A DNA stretch of 64,000 bases, from positions 124,001 through 188,000 of the forward strand of contig JASEFH010000002.1 of the NCBI GenBank assembly GCA_030019205.1, read 5' to 3'. Under the pieces are notes generated by a model. That model was given only the letters and a program-made list of their open reading frames with translations. It did no database searches and was not told the origin of the DNA. Shown here in pieces: positions 33,811 to 42,549 of the stretch; the stretch's first letter is position 1; every line of letters starts with the position of its first letter. Source of the stretch: Methanomicrobiales archaeon. GTDB lineage: Archaea; Halobacteriota; Methanomicrobia; Methanomicrobiales; JACTUA01. Made by a program: the position numbers and the translations under genes.

Positions 33811-36237
33811 TTACCGTGCCGGGAGCCCGAACGGCTGGTACTCCTTCAGGGTCTCGGCCATCTCCTTGAGCCGCCTGTCGACCCGGTAGTTCACGGTCCC
33901 CTCGGGGTACGATCCGTCCGCCTGCCGCTCGCCGGCGGGAACGCCGGTCAGCACCTCGATCCCCTCGTCGATGGTCTTCACCGGGTAGATCCTGAACTTG
34001 CCCGCCCTTGCCGCCTCGACGATCTCCTCTTTGAGCATCAGGTTCTGGACGTTGCTCTCGGGGATCAGGCAGCCCTGGTTGCCGTTCAGCCCCTTCGCCT
34101 TGCATACCTCGAAGAATCCCTCGAGCTTCTCGTTGACGCCGCCGATGGCCTGGACCTCCCCTTTCTGGTTCACCGAGCCGGTGACGGCGAGGTACTGCTT
34201 GATGGGCAGGTCCGAGAGGGCGGAGAGGATGGCGTAGAGCTCGGTGCTGGAGGCGGAGTCGCCTTCGATCCCGGAGTAGCTCTGCTCGAAGACGAGCCGT
34301 GCCGAGAGGGTCAGGGGCTTGTCCGTGGCGTACTTGTTGTTGAGGTAACCGGAGAGGATGAGGACCCCCTTGGTATGGATGGGGCCCCCCATCGCCGACT
34401 CCCGCTCGATGTCGATGATCCCCTCCCGCCCGATCCCGATGCTCGCGGTGACCCGGGACGGGCGGCCGAAGGCGAAGTCCCCCACGCTCATCACCGAGAG
34501 CCCGTTTACCTGGCCGGTCCGGGTTCCCTCGGTGTCGATCAAGAAGATGTCGCGTTCGATGTACTCCTCGATCTTCTTCTGGACGAGGTTGGAGCGGTAG
34601 ATCTTCTCCTCGATCGCGCGGTTGATGTGGGAGGCGGTGATCTGATCGGCGCCCTCCTGAAGAGCGTAGAAATGCGCCTCGCGGACGATGTCGGCGATGG
34701 CAGCGAATCGGGTTGAGAGCTTCAGCTGGTCCTCGGCGATGCGGGAGCCGTACTCGACCACTTTGGCGATCGCCCCGCGGTCCAGGTGCTTCAGGCTGTT
34801 CTCCCGCACCAGGTTGCAGGCAAAGTCCGCGTACTTGTTGGCGTTCTCATCGTTGCGGTCCATGACGATGTCGAAATCGGCCTTCACCTTGAAGAGCTCC
34901 TTGAAGTCCGGGTCGGCCATGTAGAGGATCTGGTAGATCTCCGGCGTGCCGATCAGGGCCACCTTCAGGTCGAGCGGGATCGGCTCGGGCTTGATCGTCT
35001 TCACCGTGATGAACCCCCATCGCTCTCCGGGCTCCTCGATCTGGATCTTCCCGGTCTTCAGCGCGGTCTTCAAGCCCTCCCAGGAGAACTGGGCCGTCGG
35101 GCTGCGGAAGAGATCCTCGACGTTCAGGAGGAGGTAGCCGCCGTTCGCCTGGTGGATGGAGCCGGGGCGGATCATGGTGAAATCCGTGGTGAGCGCCCCG
35201 AACTGAACCTCCTTCTCCAACTTGCCGAAGAGGTTCTGGTAGGTCGGGTTCTGCTCGTAGACCACCGGCGCCCCCTCGTCGCTGCCGTGGCCCACGAGCA
35301 CGTTCACCTCGTACTTCCGGAACACCTGCTCCTGGAGCTGCTGCAGCATCGCCTGGATCTGGAACGGGGCCTGTTGCTGCTGCTGTTGAGGTATACCCAG
35401 GAAGATTTCAAGGTTTTCCAGGATATCCTTCTGCACGGCCTCGATATACAGGGGAATCTCTTCGATCGCGCTGTATTTCTCTTTTAGATGCGTGAGCAGG
35501 TAGCCGATCGCATAGAGCGTCACCTCGCGGTTCAGGTTCTCGACCGCCTCGGCACCCTGCCGCTCGATCTCCTGGATCTGCCGCGAAACGTCCCGGAAAT
35601 CGACGTTGAGCTCCTCCCGCCTCCGCTGGATCTCCTCCCGTTGCTCGGGCGGCAGGGCGAGGAACTCCTCCTGCGGCAGCGGCTGGCCCCCGACGATGGG
35701 AATCGCCAGGATGCCCGCGGGGCTCGGCTGGATTAAGAATCCCTTCGCTTCGGCTCTCTTGTTCATCTCCGCCAGGAGTTCGTTTCTCTTCGCCTGGAGG
35801 GCCCCGAGGACCTCGTCCCGGCGGGTCGCGTACTCCTCGCTCTGGAAGACCTTCGGGAGCGTCCGTTTGGCCTCTTCGATGAAACTGGCCATATCCTTCT
35901 TGAAGGGTTCGCCCATGCCCGGCGGCATGCGGATTGCGTTCGGTTCGTAGGGGTTCGCGAAGTTGTGGACGTAGATCCAGTCGCTCCCCCGGGGCTTCTC
36001 CTTCTTGATCTGGTCCAGGAAACTCTGGACCGCCGTTCTCCTCCCGGTCCCCTGGGCACCGGCTGCGTAGACGTTGAACCCGGGCTGCTTTATCTCCAGG
36101 CCGAACCGGAGTGCCCGCAGCGCCCTCTCCTGCCCGATGATCTCCTCGAGCGGCCGCATCTCCTCGGTGCTGGCGCACTGTATCTTCGCCGGATCGAAGA
36201 TATTGCGGTACTTCTCTATCGGTAGCGGTTGAATCAT
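33811..36237 (-). CDS. Lon-related ATP-dependent protease
   Basis: The 808-residue protein belongs to the Lon-like COG1067 group. It has an N-terminal region with a variant Walker A (AAGAQGTGRRTAV), a long insertion rich in Gln and charged residues (about 120-330), an AAA core (GGYLLLNVEDL) and a C-terminal Lon protease domain. The catalytic dyad is visible as Ser661 (GDSASSTELYAIL) and Lys704 (GGVNEKLEGFF). ATG 36237 follows GGGTGAT directly, a strong Shine-Dalgarno. It lacks the membrane segments of archaeal LonB and is presumably cytoplasmic, degrading damaged proteins. Confidence 0.93.
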   Translation of the reverse strand: MIQPLPIEKYRNIFDPAKIQCASTEEMRPLEEIIGQERALRALRFGLEIKQPGFNVYAAGAQGTGRRTAVQSFLDQIKKEKPRGSDWIYVHNFANPYEPNAIRMPPGMGEPFKKDMASFIEEAKRTLPKVFQSEEYATRRDEVLGALQAKRNELLAEMNKRAEAKGFLIQPSPAGILAIPIVGGQPLPQEEFLALPPEQREEIQRRREELNVDFRDVSRQIQEIERQGAEAVENLNREVTLYAIGYLLTHLKEKYSAIEEIPLYIEAVQKDILENLEIFLGIPQQQQQQAPFQIQAMLQQLQEQVFRKYEVNVLVGHGSDEGAPVVYEQNPTYQNLFGKLEKEVQFGALTTDFTMIRPGSIHQANGGYLLLNVEDLFRSPTAQFSWEGLKTALKTGKIQIEEPGERWGFITVKTIKPEPIPLDLKVALIGTPEIYQILYMADPDFKELFKVKADFDIVMDRNDENANKYADFACNLVRENSLKHLDRGAIAKVVEYGSRIAEDQLKLSTRFAAIADIVREAHFYALQEGADQITASHINRAIEEKIYRSNLVQKKIEEYIERDIFLIDTEGTRTGQVNGLSVMSVGDFAFGRPSRVTASIGIGREGIIDIERESAMGGPIHTKGVLILSGYLNNKYATDKPLTLSARLVFEQSYSGIEGDSASSTELYAILSALSDLPIKQYLAVTGSVNQKGEVQAIGGVNEKLEGFFEVCKAKGLNGNQGCLIPESNVQNLMLKEEIVEAARAGKFRIYPVKTIDEGIEVLTGVPAGERQADGSYPEGTVNYRVDRRLKEMAETLKEYQPFGLPAR

Positions 36238-36643
36238 ATCACCCTGCTCCTGTTATTAGGCTCAATATCTCCCGTGTTAAAAAAGATTCCCCTATCCCAA
36301 CTTCCGGGGACGTTTATCAGGACAGATCCAGAACGAACACGATTCGTTCTGGCGATGCCGGGATGCCTTCTCCCACGGAGCGATCTCCGCGGCACCTCCG
36401 ATGCGGCCATGCAGAATTCCATCGGCCAGGGCGGGTGCGATCTCTTTCCCTCTTACAGGGTCCGGTATCGGAAATAAACGCAGGATCCGCTTACCGGGCA
36501 GTCAGCCTGCGTCAGCGCGCTGTTTTGCGACAATGGGTGCAGGAACCCCTGATCGGCCCCTGTTCGTCGTTCTTGCATGCGAAGCCCCGCTCTCGAACGC
36601 GGGAGGAGAGAGGATCGATGGCCGACCGGCAGCGGGGATCGAC
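36238..36643. other. Intergenic region, no supported gene
   Basis: About 400 bases between the Lon-like gene and the 2TM gene. Apart from a T-rich minus-strand promoter candidate near 36275-36283, I see nothing recognisable. Confidence 0.45.
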
Positions 36644-36958
36644 CTACCGCTCTCCCCGCTTCAGACGCTGGTACTCCCGTTCTGCCATCCGCTCCACGTA
36701 CGCCTTCCCCCGGAACGCACCGAAGTAGTGGACCACGATCCCGGCGCCCCACCCGAAGAGCGGAAAGATGAACCAGGGGAATGTGCCGATCCCGCCTCCG
36801 AACCACCAGAGAACGATGAGAAAGAGATTTACGGTCGCATAGATGGCGAAATGAATGTAAAACCCGATCTTCTCCTGCACGCTCTCCCGTGCCAGGGCCC
36901 TCAATTCTTCATCCGTCGGCATTCCACGCCCCCTGCGGTTAACAGTAACCGGCTCCAT
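36644..36958 (-). CDS. 2TM-domain protein
   Basis: The 104-residue protein has two transmembrane helices (FYIHFAIYATVNLFLIVLWW and FPWFIFPLFGWGAGIVVHYF) with the G-W-G-x-G-x-x-x-H pattern of the 2TM domain. It ends in a basic amphipathic tail (KAYVERMAEREYQRLKRGER). The domain is common in membrane-associated regulators, but stand-alone versions have no known function. ATG 36958 is about 25 nt after a TATA word (complement of ATAAAGA, 36981-36987); ATG 36922 is an alternative. Confidence 0.8.
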   Translation of the reverse strand: MEPVTVNRRGRGMPTDEELRALARESVQEKIGFYIHFAIYATVNLFLIVLWWFGGGIGTFPWFIFPLFGWGAGIVVHYFGAFRGKAYVERMAEREYQRLKRGER

Positions 36959-37121
36959 GCGTCTGTATGCTCATGAGGGATAAAGATTCACATGAATCCG
37001 CCCCGGGAGGAGCCCGGCGGCTCCAGGAGAGACCCTGGGCCCCGACGCTGGATCCTGGGCATGCTCAACGAGGCAGACCCCGAGAGGGCAGAAACAAAGG
37101 CTCTTATCCTCGATCGCCACC

Positions 37122-37610
37122 ATGGGCAGTGGTGAGACAGCCATGGCCCAGGAGCATGCAGCCGGGATGGTTCCCATATACAGTGCCCGCACGGGACAGG
37201 TCGAGAACCGCCGCAGGATCCGCAGGAGCGACGCAGAGTGGCGGCGGATCCTCCCGCCGGAGACCTACCGCGTCGCCTGCCGGAAGGGCACCGAACCCCC
37301 GTTCGCCAACAGGTACAACGACTTCCACGAGAAGGGGATCTACCACTGCGCCGTCTGCGGCATCGACCTCTTCCGCTCCGATACCAAGTTCGAGTCCGGG
37401 ACCGGCTGGCCCAGTTTCTGGGCTCCGGTATCGGAGCTGAACGTCCGAACGGAGGAGGATCTCTCGGGCGGGATGCGCCGCATCGAGGTGCGCTGCGCCC
37501 TCTGCGGCGCCCACCTGGGGCACGTCTTCGACGACGGCCCCCCGCCCACGGGAAAGCGCTACTGCATGAACTCGGCATCCCTGCGGTTCGTTCCAGAGAA
37601 AGCGCCTTGA
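37122..37610 (+). CDS. msrB: Peptide-methionine (R)-S-oxide reductase
   Basis: The 162-residue MsrB reduces methionine-R-sulfoxide in proteins. It has two zinc-binding CxxC pairs (YHCAVCGIDLF and VRCALCGAHLGHVF), SGTGWPSFW in the active site, and catalytic Cys148 in RYCMNSASLRF. The N-terminus is slightly extended (about 20 residues). ATG 37122 follows a TATA-like CTCTTATCC by about 20 nt; ATG 37143 is an alternative start. It stands alone, without msrA nearby. Confidence 0.93.
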   Translation: MGSGETAMAQEHAAGMVPIYSARTGQVENRRRIRRSDAEWRRILPPETYRVACRKGTEPPFANRYNDFHEKGIYHCAVCGIDLFRSDTKFESGTGWPSFWAPVSELNVRTEEDLSGGMRRIEVRCALCGAHLGHVFDDGPPPTGKRYCMNSASLRFVPEKAP

Positions 37611-38082
37611 GGCGAGACGGGAGGAGAGGGATCCCTCTCCGGGATAGCGGCACCCTCGCGGGGGAGGGGGCGAACCTTCCACCCGCACTCTCAGGAAGGG
37701 GTTGAGCCCAAGGCCCTCGGGGAAGGCAACGACGATCTCCCCTGGAGTCCATCACAGGCGGGAGAGGGGCAGAGCCTCCTCCCCCGCCTGTTGCTTTAGG
37801 GCCTGCACAACCGAGGAGAGCGGGGGGAGCAGCCGCTGAACGGCCCCGTCTGCTTTCGCGCGACAGGAGAGGTTCGTCGCTCCCGAAAGGGCCCCATCGC
37901 AATGGCGGGGTAACGGGTGGAGTGGGTGCTCCGTCCTCCCCCCTGCTGCGATGCAGCCTGCAGGATTGGACGCAAGGCAGCGGATCCCGGTTCGATCCGT
38001 GGGCGATGAGCAGGCCCGGATGACTTCCGCATCGGACACACCCCGGGCAGCCCCGGAGAGGGACTGAAGAGAAGATATTTCA
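37611..38082. other. Intergenic region, no supported gene
   Basis: About 470 bases with G- and C-rich tracts but no recognisable gene. GATATTTCAATG just before 38083 may be the promoter end of the next gene. Confidence 0.45.
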
Positions 38083-38934
38083 ATGCGGAACGGCGAATCG
38101 GTTCTCATGGACCCGCTCGTCGTTCTCTCCTTCGCGATCGCGATCCTCCTCGAGATCGTCGTGCCGCTGGGGGTTGCCTGGTGGCTCGTGCGGAGGTTCG
38201 CCCTCGCCTGGCGGATATTCCTCTACGGCGCCCTCTTCTTCATCCTGGTCCAGGTGATCCACACGCCGCTGGTGCTGTTCACCCAGACTCCCATCGCCAT
38301 CGCCCTCAACGGGATCTTTCCGGACCGCACGATCTCGCTGGCCGTCTTTGCGATCATCCTGGGGTTCCTTGCAGGCCTCTTCGAGGAAGTCGGACGGTAT
38401 CTGGTCTTCCGCTGGTTCTTCCGGCCCCGCAGCATACCGCTCTCCACGGAAAACGGGCTTCTCTTCGGGGCGGGCTGGGGCGGCGTGGAGAGCATGCTGG
38501 TCGGCGGGCTGGTCTTTCTCACCCTGCTCTCCTACGTCACCGCAGCCCCGCTCACCGATGCCCGGATCGAGGCAATCAACGAGAGCCTGGGCGGCACCCT
38601 CACCGAGGAGCAGATCGCGGCGATCGAGGCCCAGAACCAGGCCCTCCTGAACCTCACCCCCCTGGATCCCCTGGTGGGCCTCCTGGAGCGGCTGATGACG
38701 TTTCCCATCCAGATCGCACTCACCATCCTGGTGCTCTTCGCGGTCGTGCAGGGCCGCCCTCTTCTGCTGCTGCTTGCCATCCTCTGGCACACGGCCCTGG
38801 ATGCCCTGGCCGTCTTCCTGGCCGCCACCGCAGGGATCGCGGCCGCAGAGATCTCTGTTGCGGTGAGTGCCGTCATCGCCCTGGCGCTGATCTGGTACAC
38901 GTGGCCGAGAGTCCCGAAAGCCCGGAGCCTGTGA
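38083..38934 (+). CDS. YhfC-family putative intramembrane protease
   Basis: The 283-residue protein has about seven transmembrane helices. The membrane motifs AGLFEEVGRYLVFRWFF (EE-x-x-R), LFGAGWGGVESMLVGG and LLLLLAILWHTALDALAVF (H-x-x-x-D) match the YhfC/DUF2324 group, related to glutamic-type intramembrane proteases of the CAAX/ABI class. No activity is known for the archaeal members. ATG 38107 is an alternative start. The gene is apparently monocistronic. Confidence 0.78.
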   Translation: MRNGESVLMDPLVVLSFAIAILLEIVVPLGVAWWLVRRFALAWRIFLYGALFFILVQVIHTPLVLFTQTPIAIALNGIFPDRTISLAVFAIILGFLAGLFEEVGRYLVFRWFFRPRSIPLSTENGLLFGAGWGGVESMLVGGLVFLTLLSYVTAAPLTDARIEAINESLGGTLTEEQIAAIEAQNQALLNLTPLDPLVGLLERLMTFPIQIALTILVLFAVVQGRPLLLLLAILWHTALDALAVFLAATAGIAAAEISVAVSAVIALALIWYTWPRVPKARSL

Positions 38935-39289
38935 GAGTTGGGAAGAGCGGCCATAAATGCACGGACAAGTTCCGCGAGGATCGGGGGTAAACACGGGCTA
39001 TTGTGGCGGAAAGCGGTTTCGGTGGCCGGGCGGGAAGGGGATGTACGTTCGGACGGGATGAGAGCGCCTTCTCTCTGGAGCGGGAAGAGCAATCGGGAAC
39101 AGTGCAAGATTCCCGCTGGGGATGGGAACAAAAAAAAAAAAGTCTCTCAATCGCACGAATGTGTGGGAAAAAGTGGGTGCGAAGCCCAAACCCTGATGAC
39201 CGGAGAGCGGTCCTCCTGTTCAGCCAGCGATTTCTCCAGAGCCTCTGATCTGAACCTTTAAAAGCACGCGTCCCCATACCGTTCTGCCG
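38935..39289. other. Intergenic region with an A12 tract
   Basis: No supported gene. An uninterrupted run of 12 A (39130-39141) is unusual in this GC-rich window. A TATA-like CCTTTAAAAG at 39254-39263 lies about 30 nt before the permease start. Confidence 0.5.
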
Positions 39290-40717
39290 ATGCATACTCG
39301 TGCACCACCTCCCGCCCGCCGCATCCTCCAGACCAAGCCCATCTCGCAGCTCGTAGAGGGCACGAAGGGCGAGCATGCCCTGAAACGGGTGCTGAACCCG
39401 TTCGAGCTCGTCCTGCTCGGGATCGGGGCCATTGTCGGGACCGGCATCTTCGTCATCACCGGGGTTGCCGCGGCCAACTACTCCGGCCCGGCACTCGTCG
39501 TCTCCTTCCTGATCGCCGGCACCGTCTGTCTTTTTGCCGCCCTCTGCTACGCGGAGTTTGCAGCCATGGTCCCGGTGGCCGGCAGCGCCTACACCTACAC
39601 CTACGCCTCGCTGGGAGAGATCTGGGCCTGGATCATCGGCTGGGACCTGATCCTGGAGTACGCGGTCGCCATCGCCGCCGTCGCCGTCGGCTGGTCGGGC
39701 TACGTCGTCAACCTCCTCGCCGCAGGGGGGATCACGCTCCCCGCCGCACTCGTGAACCCCCCGGGTGTCGCGGGCGGCACTGTGAACCTCCCCGCGATCC
39801 TGATCATCGCCGCCATCACCGCCCTCCTGATCGTCGGGGTCAAGGAGAGCGCACGGGTGAACGCTGTGATCGTGACGATCAAACTGGCCGTGGTCGCCCT
39901 CTTCCTCTACCTGGGATACAGCCGCATCCAGCCGGTCAACTGGACCCCCTTCATGCCCTTCGGGTGGGGCGGCGTCATCACGGGCGCGGCGATCGTCTTC
40001 TTCGCCTACATCGGGTTCGACGCCGTCTCGACAGCCGCCGAGGAGGTGAAGAACCCCCAGCGGGACCTCCCCATCGGGATCCTGGGCTCCCTTCTCGTAG
40101 CCACCGCCCTCTACGTCCTGGTCTCGCTGGTGCTCACCGGCATCGTCCCGTATACCGAGCTGAACGTGCCGGCACCGGTCGCGTTCGCCCTGGACCGGGT
40201 CGGCATCCCCTGGGGCGGGGCGCTCGTCTCCGTCGGGGCGCTGCTCGGCATCACATCGGTGCTCCTCGTCCTCCTCTTCGGCCAGACCCGGATCTTCTTC
40301 GCGATGTCCCGGGACGGGCTCCTGCCGTCCACCTTCAAGGAAGTGCACCCGGTCTTTCGAACGCCCGTCAAAGTCACGCTGCTGGTGGGGCTGGTGACCG
40401 CGACCATCAGCAGTCTCCTGCCCCTGCAGGCGATCGCCGAACTGGTGAACATCGGGACACTCGCCGCCTTCATCATCGTCGCCGCCGGGGTGATCGTGCT
40501 GCGCCGCACGCAGCCCGACGCACCCCGCCCCTTCCGCACTCCGCTGGTGCCATTCATCCCCCTCCTCTGCATCGCCTCCTGCCTCGCCCTCGTCCTGGCC
40601 CTGCCCACCGTCACCCACCTGCGGTTCGTCCTCTGGCTGGCCCTGGGACTCGTCCTGTACCGGTTCTACGGTATCCGCCACAGCCGGCTCCAGGAGGCTA
40701 TGCGACAAGCAGGATGA
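39290..40717 (+). CDS. Amino-acid permease, APC superfamily (CAT-like)
   Basis: The 475-residue protein has twelve transmembrane helices. Characteristic APC text includes LGIGAIVGTGIFVITG in helix 1, AEFAAMVPVAGSAYTYTYAS, FFAYIGFDAVSTAAEEVKNP in helix 6, and FGQTRIFFAMSRDGLLP. These match the YfnA/CAT branch of cationic or broad-range amino-acid transporters. The N-terminus is a soluble tail of about 35 residues. The gene overlaps the convergent membrane-protein gene by 20 bp. Confidence 0.92.
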   Translation: MHTRAPPPARRILQTKPISQLVEGTKGEHALKRVLNPFELVLLGIGAIVGTGIFVITGVAAANYSGPALVVSFLIAGTVCLFAALCYAEFAAMVPVAGSAYTYTYASLGEIWAWIIGWDLILEYAVAIAAVAVGWSGYVVNLLAAGGITLPAALVNPPGVAGGTVNLPAILIIAAITALLIVGVKESARVNAVIVTIKLAVVALFLYLGYSRIQPVNWTPFMPFGWGGVITGAAIVFFAYIGFDAVSTAAEEVKNPQRDLPIGILGSLLVATALYVLVSLVLTGIVPYTELNVPAPVAFALDRVGIPWGGALVSVGALLGITSVLLVLLFGQTRIFFAMSRDGLLPSTFKEVHPVFRTPVKVTLLVGLVTATISSLLPLQAIAELVNIGTLAAFIIVAAGVIVLRRTQPDAPRPFRTPLVPFIPLLCIASCLALVLALPTVTHLRFVLWLALGLVLYRFYGIRHSRLQEAMRQAG

Positions 40718-41435
40718 GCGTATACGCCAGCGCTCCGGCAAAGAAGGGGATGAGGCGGCTCTGCCGCTCCGCGGGGAGCTCCTCTTTTAAGACATTCAGG
40801 ATCACGCCCCCGGCGAGGAAGGCGGCGAGGACGGCGATGAGCGCCACGGGGACCTCGGTCAGGATGCCGACCGTCCATCCGAACACCAGGGCGCCGACGA
40901 GGATCCACCGTCCGGTGCGGTTGTACTCGCCCCGGTGGTCCTTTTTCAAGCCATAGTCTGTCACGAGGAAGTGGAGCCCCATGGCGACGGCAAAGAACGC
41001 CAGGCTCTGGAGCCCGGGCCGTTCGCGGTGGACGACCAGGTAGCCGATCAACAGGTTGTAAAGTGCAAACGAGAGAATGTGCAGCCAGTACACCCGTGCG
41101 CTGGTGGTGCTATCGCGGTACCTCTGCTTCGGTCTCTTCTGGGACTCCCGCACCACCCTCTCCAGACCATAGAAGACAAGCAGCCCCAGGAGGGCGATGA
41201 TGTAGACATGGTTCTCCAGCAGGACGAAGGTCTGGGGGACAACCCTTCCCACCACCATCTGCCCGGCGGAGAGCTCGGGGAGCAGGCGGACGAAGATGTA
41301 GGCGACCGACACCCCGCCGGCGAGGGAGAGCCAGCGGCTGCGGGGGATGACGTCCAGGAACCGCAGGTAAGCGGCGGCGAGGTGGACGGCGGCGAGCGCA
41401 GCCACGGCCAGGGCAAGCCCTGCGGGAGAGGCCAT
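40698..41435 (-). CDS. Conserved multi-spanning membrane protein (ZIP-like pattern, function unknown)
   Basis: The 245-residue protein has seven or eight helices. SLAGGVSVAYIFVRLLPELS, ENHVYIIALLGLLVFYGLER, ALYNLLIGYLVVHRE, MGLHFLVTDYGLKKDHRGEY and AAFLAGGVILNVLKEELP carry conserved His, Glu and Asp residues inside the membrane, somewhat reminiscent of ZIP metal transporters; this is only a resemblance. ATG 41435 is preferred over GTG 41456 because the TATA word CTTAAATAG (minus, 41458-41466) is about 25 nt upstream. A decayed paralogue lies at 50285-50913. Confidence 0.75.
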   Translation of the reverse strand: MASPAGLALAVAALAAVHLAAAYLRFLDVIPRSRWLSLAGGVSVAYIFVRLLPELSAGQMVVGRVVPQTFVLLENHVYIIALLGLLVFYGLERVVRESQKRPKQRYRDSTTSARVYWLHILSFALYNLLIGYLVVHRERPGLQSLAFFAVAMGLHFLVTDYGLKKDHRGEYNRTGRWILVGALVFGWTVGILTEVPVALIAVLAAFLAGGVILNVLKEELPAERQSRLIPFFAGALAYTLILLVA

Positions 41436-41488
41436 GGGGGGAGATGGCGGTTTCACTATTTAAGCCGGAGGTCGTGGAGCCTGAGAAA

Positions 41489-41686
41489 AATTTTATACAA
41501 GATCCGCTATTGGCTCCCCGCAGGCTGTGGCTTGCACTATGCCAGAGTTGAGTCAGACCAACCCAGGGTTTGAAAGACTGCATTACCCGCCGAAATATTG
41601 GATTCGAACAAGACTCCGTTTATCCGGCGGGAGAACGCACAGGCTTGCAGAGGAACGCAAAAAACGTCGCACAGGAGGATGAAAAC
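41489..41686 (+). promoter_or_regulatory. Promoter and long 5' leader of the ATP-cone gene
   Basis: AAATTTTATACAAG at 41489-41502 is a strong TATA box. Transcription should begin near 41517, leaving an untranslated leader of about 170 nt before the AGGAGG Shine-Dalgarno (41673-41678). Most genes in this window are leaderless or nearly so, so this leader may be regulatory. I cannot match it to a known riboswitch. Confidence 0.45.
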
Positions 41687-42058
41687 ATGGCACAAGAGAG
41701 AGGAAGATCCCCTGCCGAGGAGCAGAGGGAGCGGATCGAGAAGATGTACGAGAGCGCCCGCAGGGAGTTCGGCGGGATCGCCGGCATGAAGCCGGTCAGC
41801 TGGCAGGAGGCGAAGGTGGCCAAGGGCACAGGCCACATCGAGGAGTTCAATCCCGATAAAATCAAAGAATCGGTGAAAAAAGCCGGCGCCGACGAGCAGC
41901 TGGCCACGGATGTTGTGGAGGACATCAAGAGGACGACCCACACGGGGATGACCACCGCCGAGATCGACCACGACGTCCAGTACATCCTCAAGCGCAGGGA
42001 CATGGATACGTACAAGAACTGGATGCAGTGGAAGGAAGAGCACCACAAGATGCCCTGA
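41687..42058 (+). CDS. Stand-alone ATP-cone domain protein
   Basis: The 123-residue protein has an N-terminal helix (EEQRERIEKMYESARREFGG) and then an ATP-cone-like domain: WQEAKVAKGTGHIEEFNPDK, ESVKKAGADEQLATDVVEDI, then TTAEIDHDVQYILKRRDMDT. ATP-cones are nucleotide-sensing domains, normally fused to ribonucleotide reductases or NrdR; here nothing else is attached. It might act in trans as a nucleotide sensor. ATG 41687 has a perfect AGGAGG 8 nt upstream. The open frame extends upstream to 41570, but that part belongs to the leader. Confidence 0.75.
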   Translation: MAQERGRSPAEEQRERIEKMYESARREFGGIAGMKPVSWQEAKVAKGTGHIEEFNPDKIKESVKKAGADEQLATDVVEDIKRTTHTGMTTAEIDHDVQYILKRRDMDTYKNWMQWKEEHHKMP

Positions 42059-42549
42059 CGGGGTTCCAGAGTAGGAACCCCAAGAGAACTCTTTTTACAA
42101 ACCCCCGGGAGATCGGGCTGGGATTGAGACCGGACCCGACAGTCGATCGCCCATGCTCATCAGCCCCGAGCACGCGGCAATGAGTGTGCCCGCTTTTTCC
42201 ACTCGACTTCGTCGCTGTCGCAGCAGGAGGGCAGGTCCATTGAGGGAGCGAATCACCATGCGTGGATCCCGGGGCAACCATATACACGGGAGACAACGAA
42301 TCCCCTGCCGAAACCACCGATGGATAATTGGACTGCTGCCATTCCGCGATCATAGGGCGGGGGAACTCCCGGGAGTGGCCATCGTGCTCGCGGATACGGG
42401 CTATTTCGCACCGCTCCGCCCCCTTCCGGGAGGCGGAGCGGCGGTGAACCTCATCATCGTGGCAGGTGCAGGGCCCATCAAGCGTTGATCGATGCCGCGT
42501 GCAGTTAATACGGCATCGAGCGGTGAAAAGGGCATCAGGAGATCGAGGA
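42059..42549. other. Intergenic region, no supported gene
   Basis: About 490 bases. A T run (CTCTTTTTAC, about 42090-42099) after the ATP-cone gene may be its terminator. Otherwise nothing recognisable. Confidence 0.45.

Noticed and set aside
38873-40741. A 622-codon open frame on the minus strand opposite the amino-acid permease
   Set aside because: Its translation is Asp/Glu/Gly/Arg-rich low complexity, the usual shadow of a GC-rich membrane-protein gene; the plus-strand permease has full APC motifs.
41521-41680. Possible tRNA-like or riboswitch structure in the ATP-cone leader
   Set aside because: No cloverleaf could be drawn by eye and no known riboswitch core was recognised; kept only as an unexplained leader.
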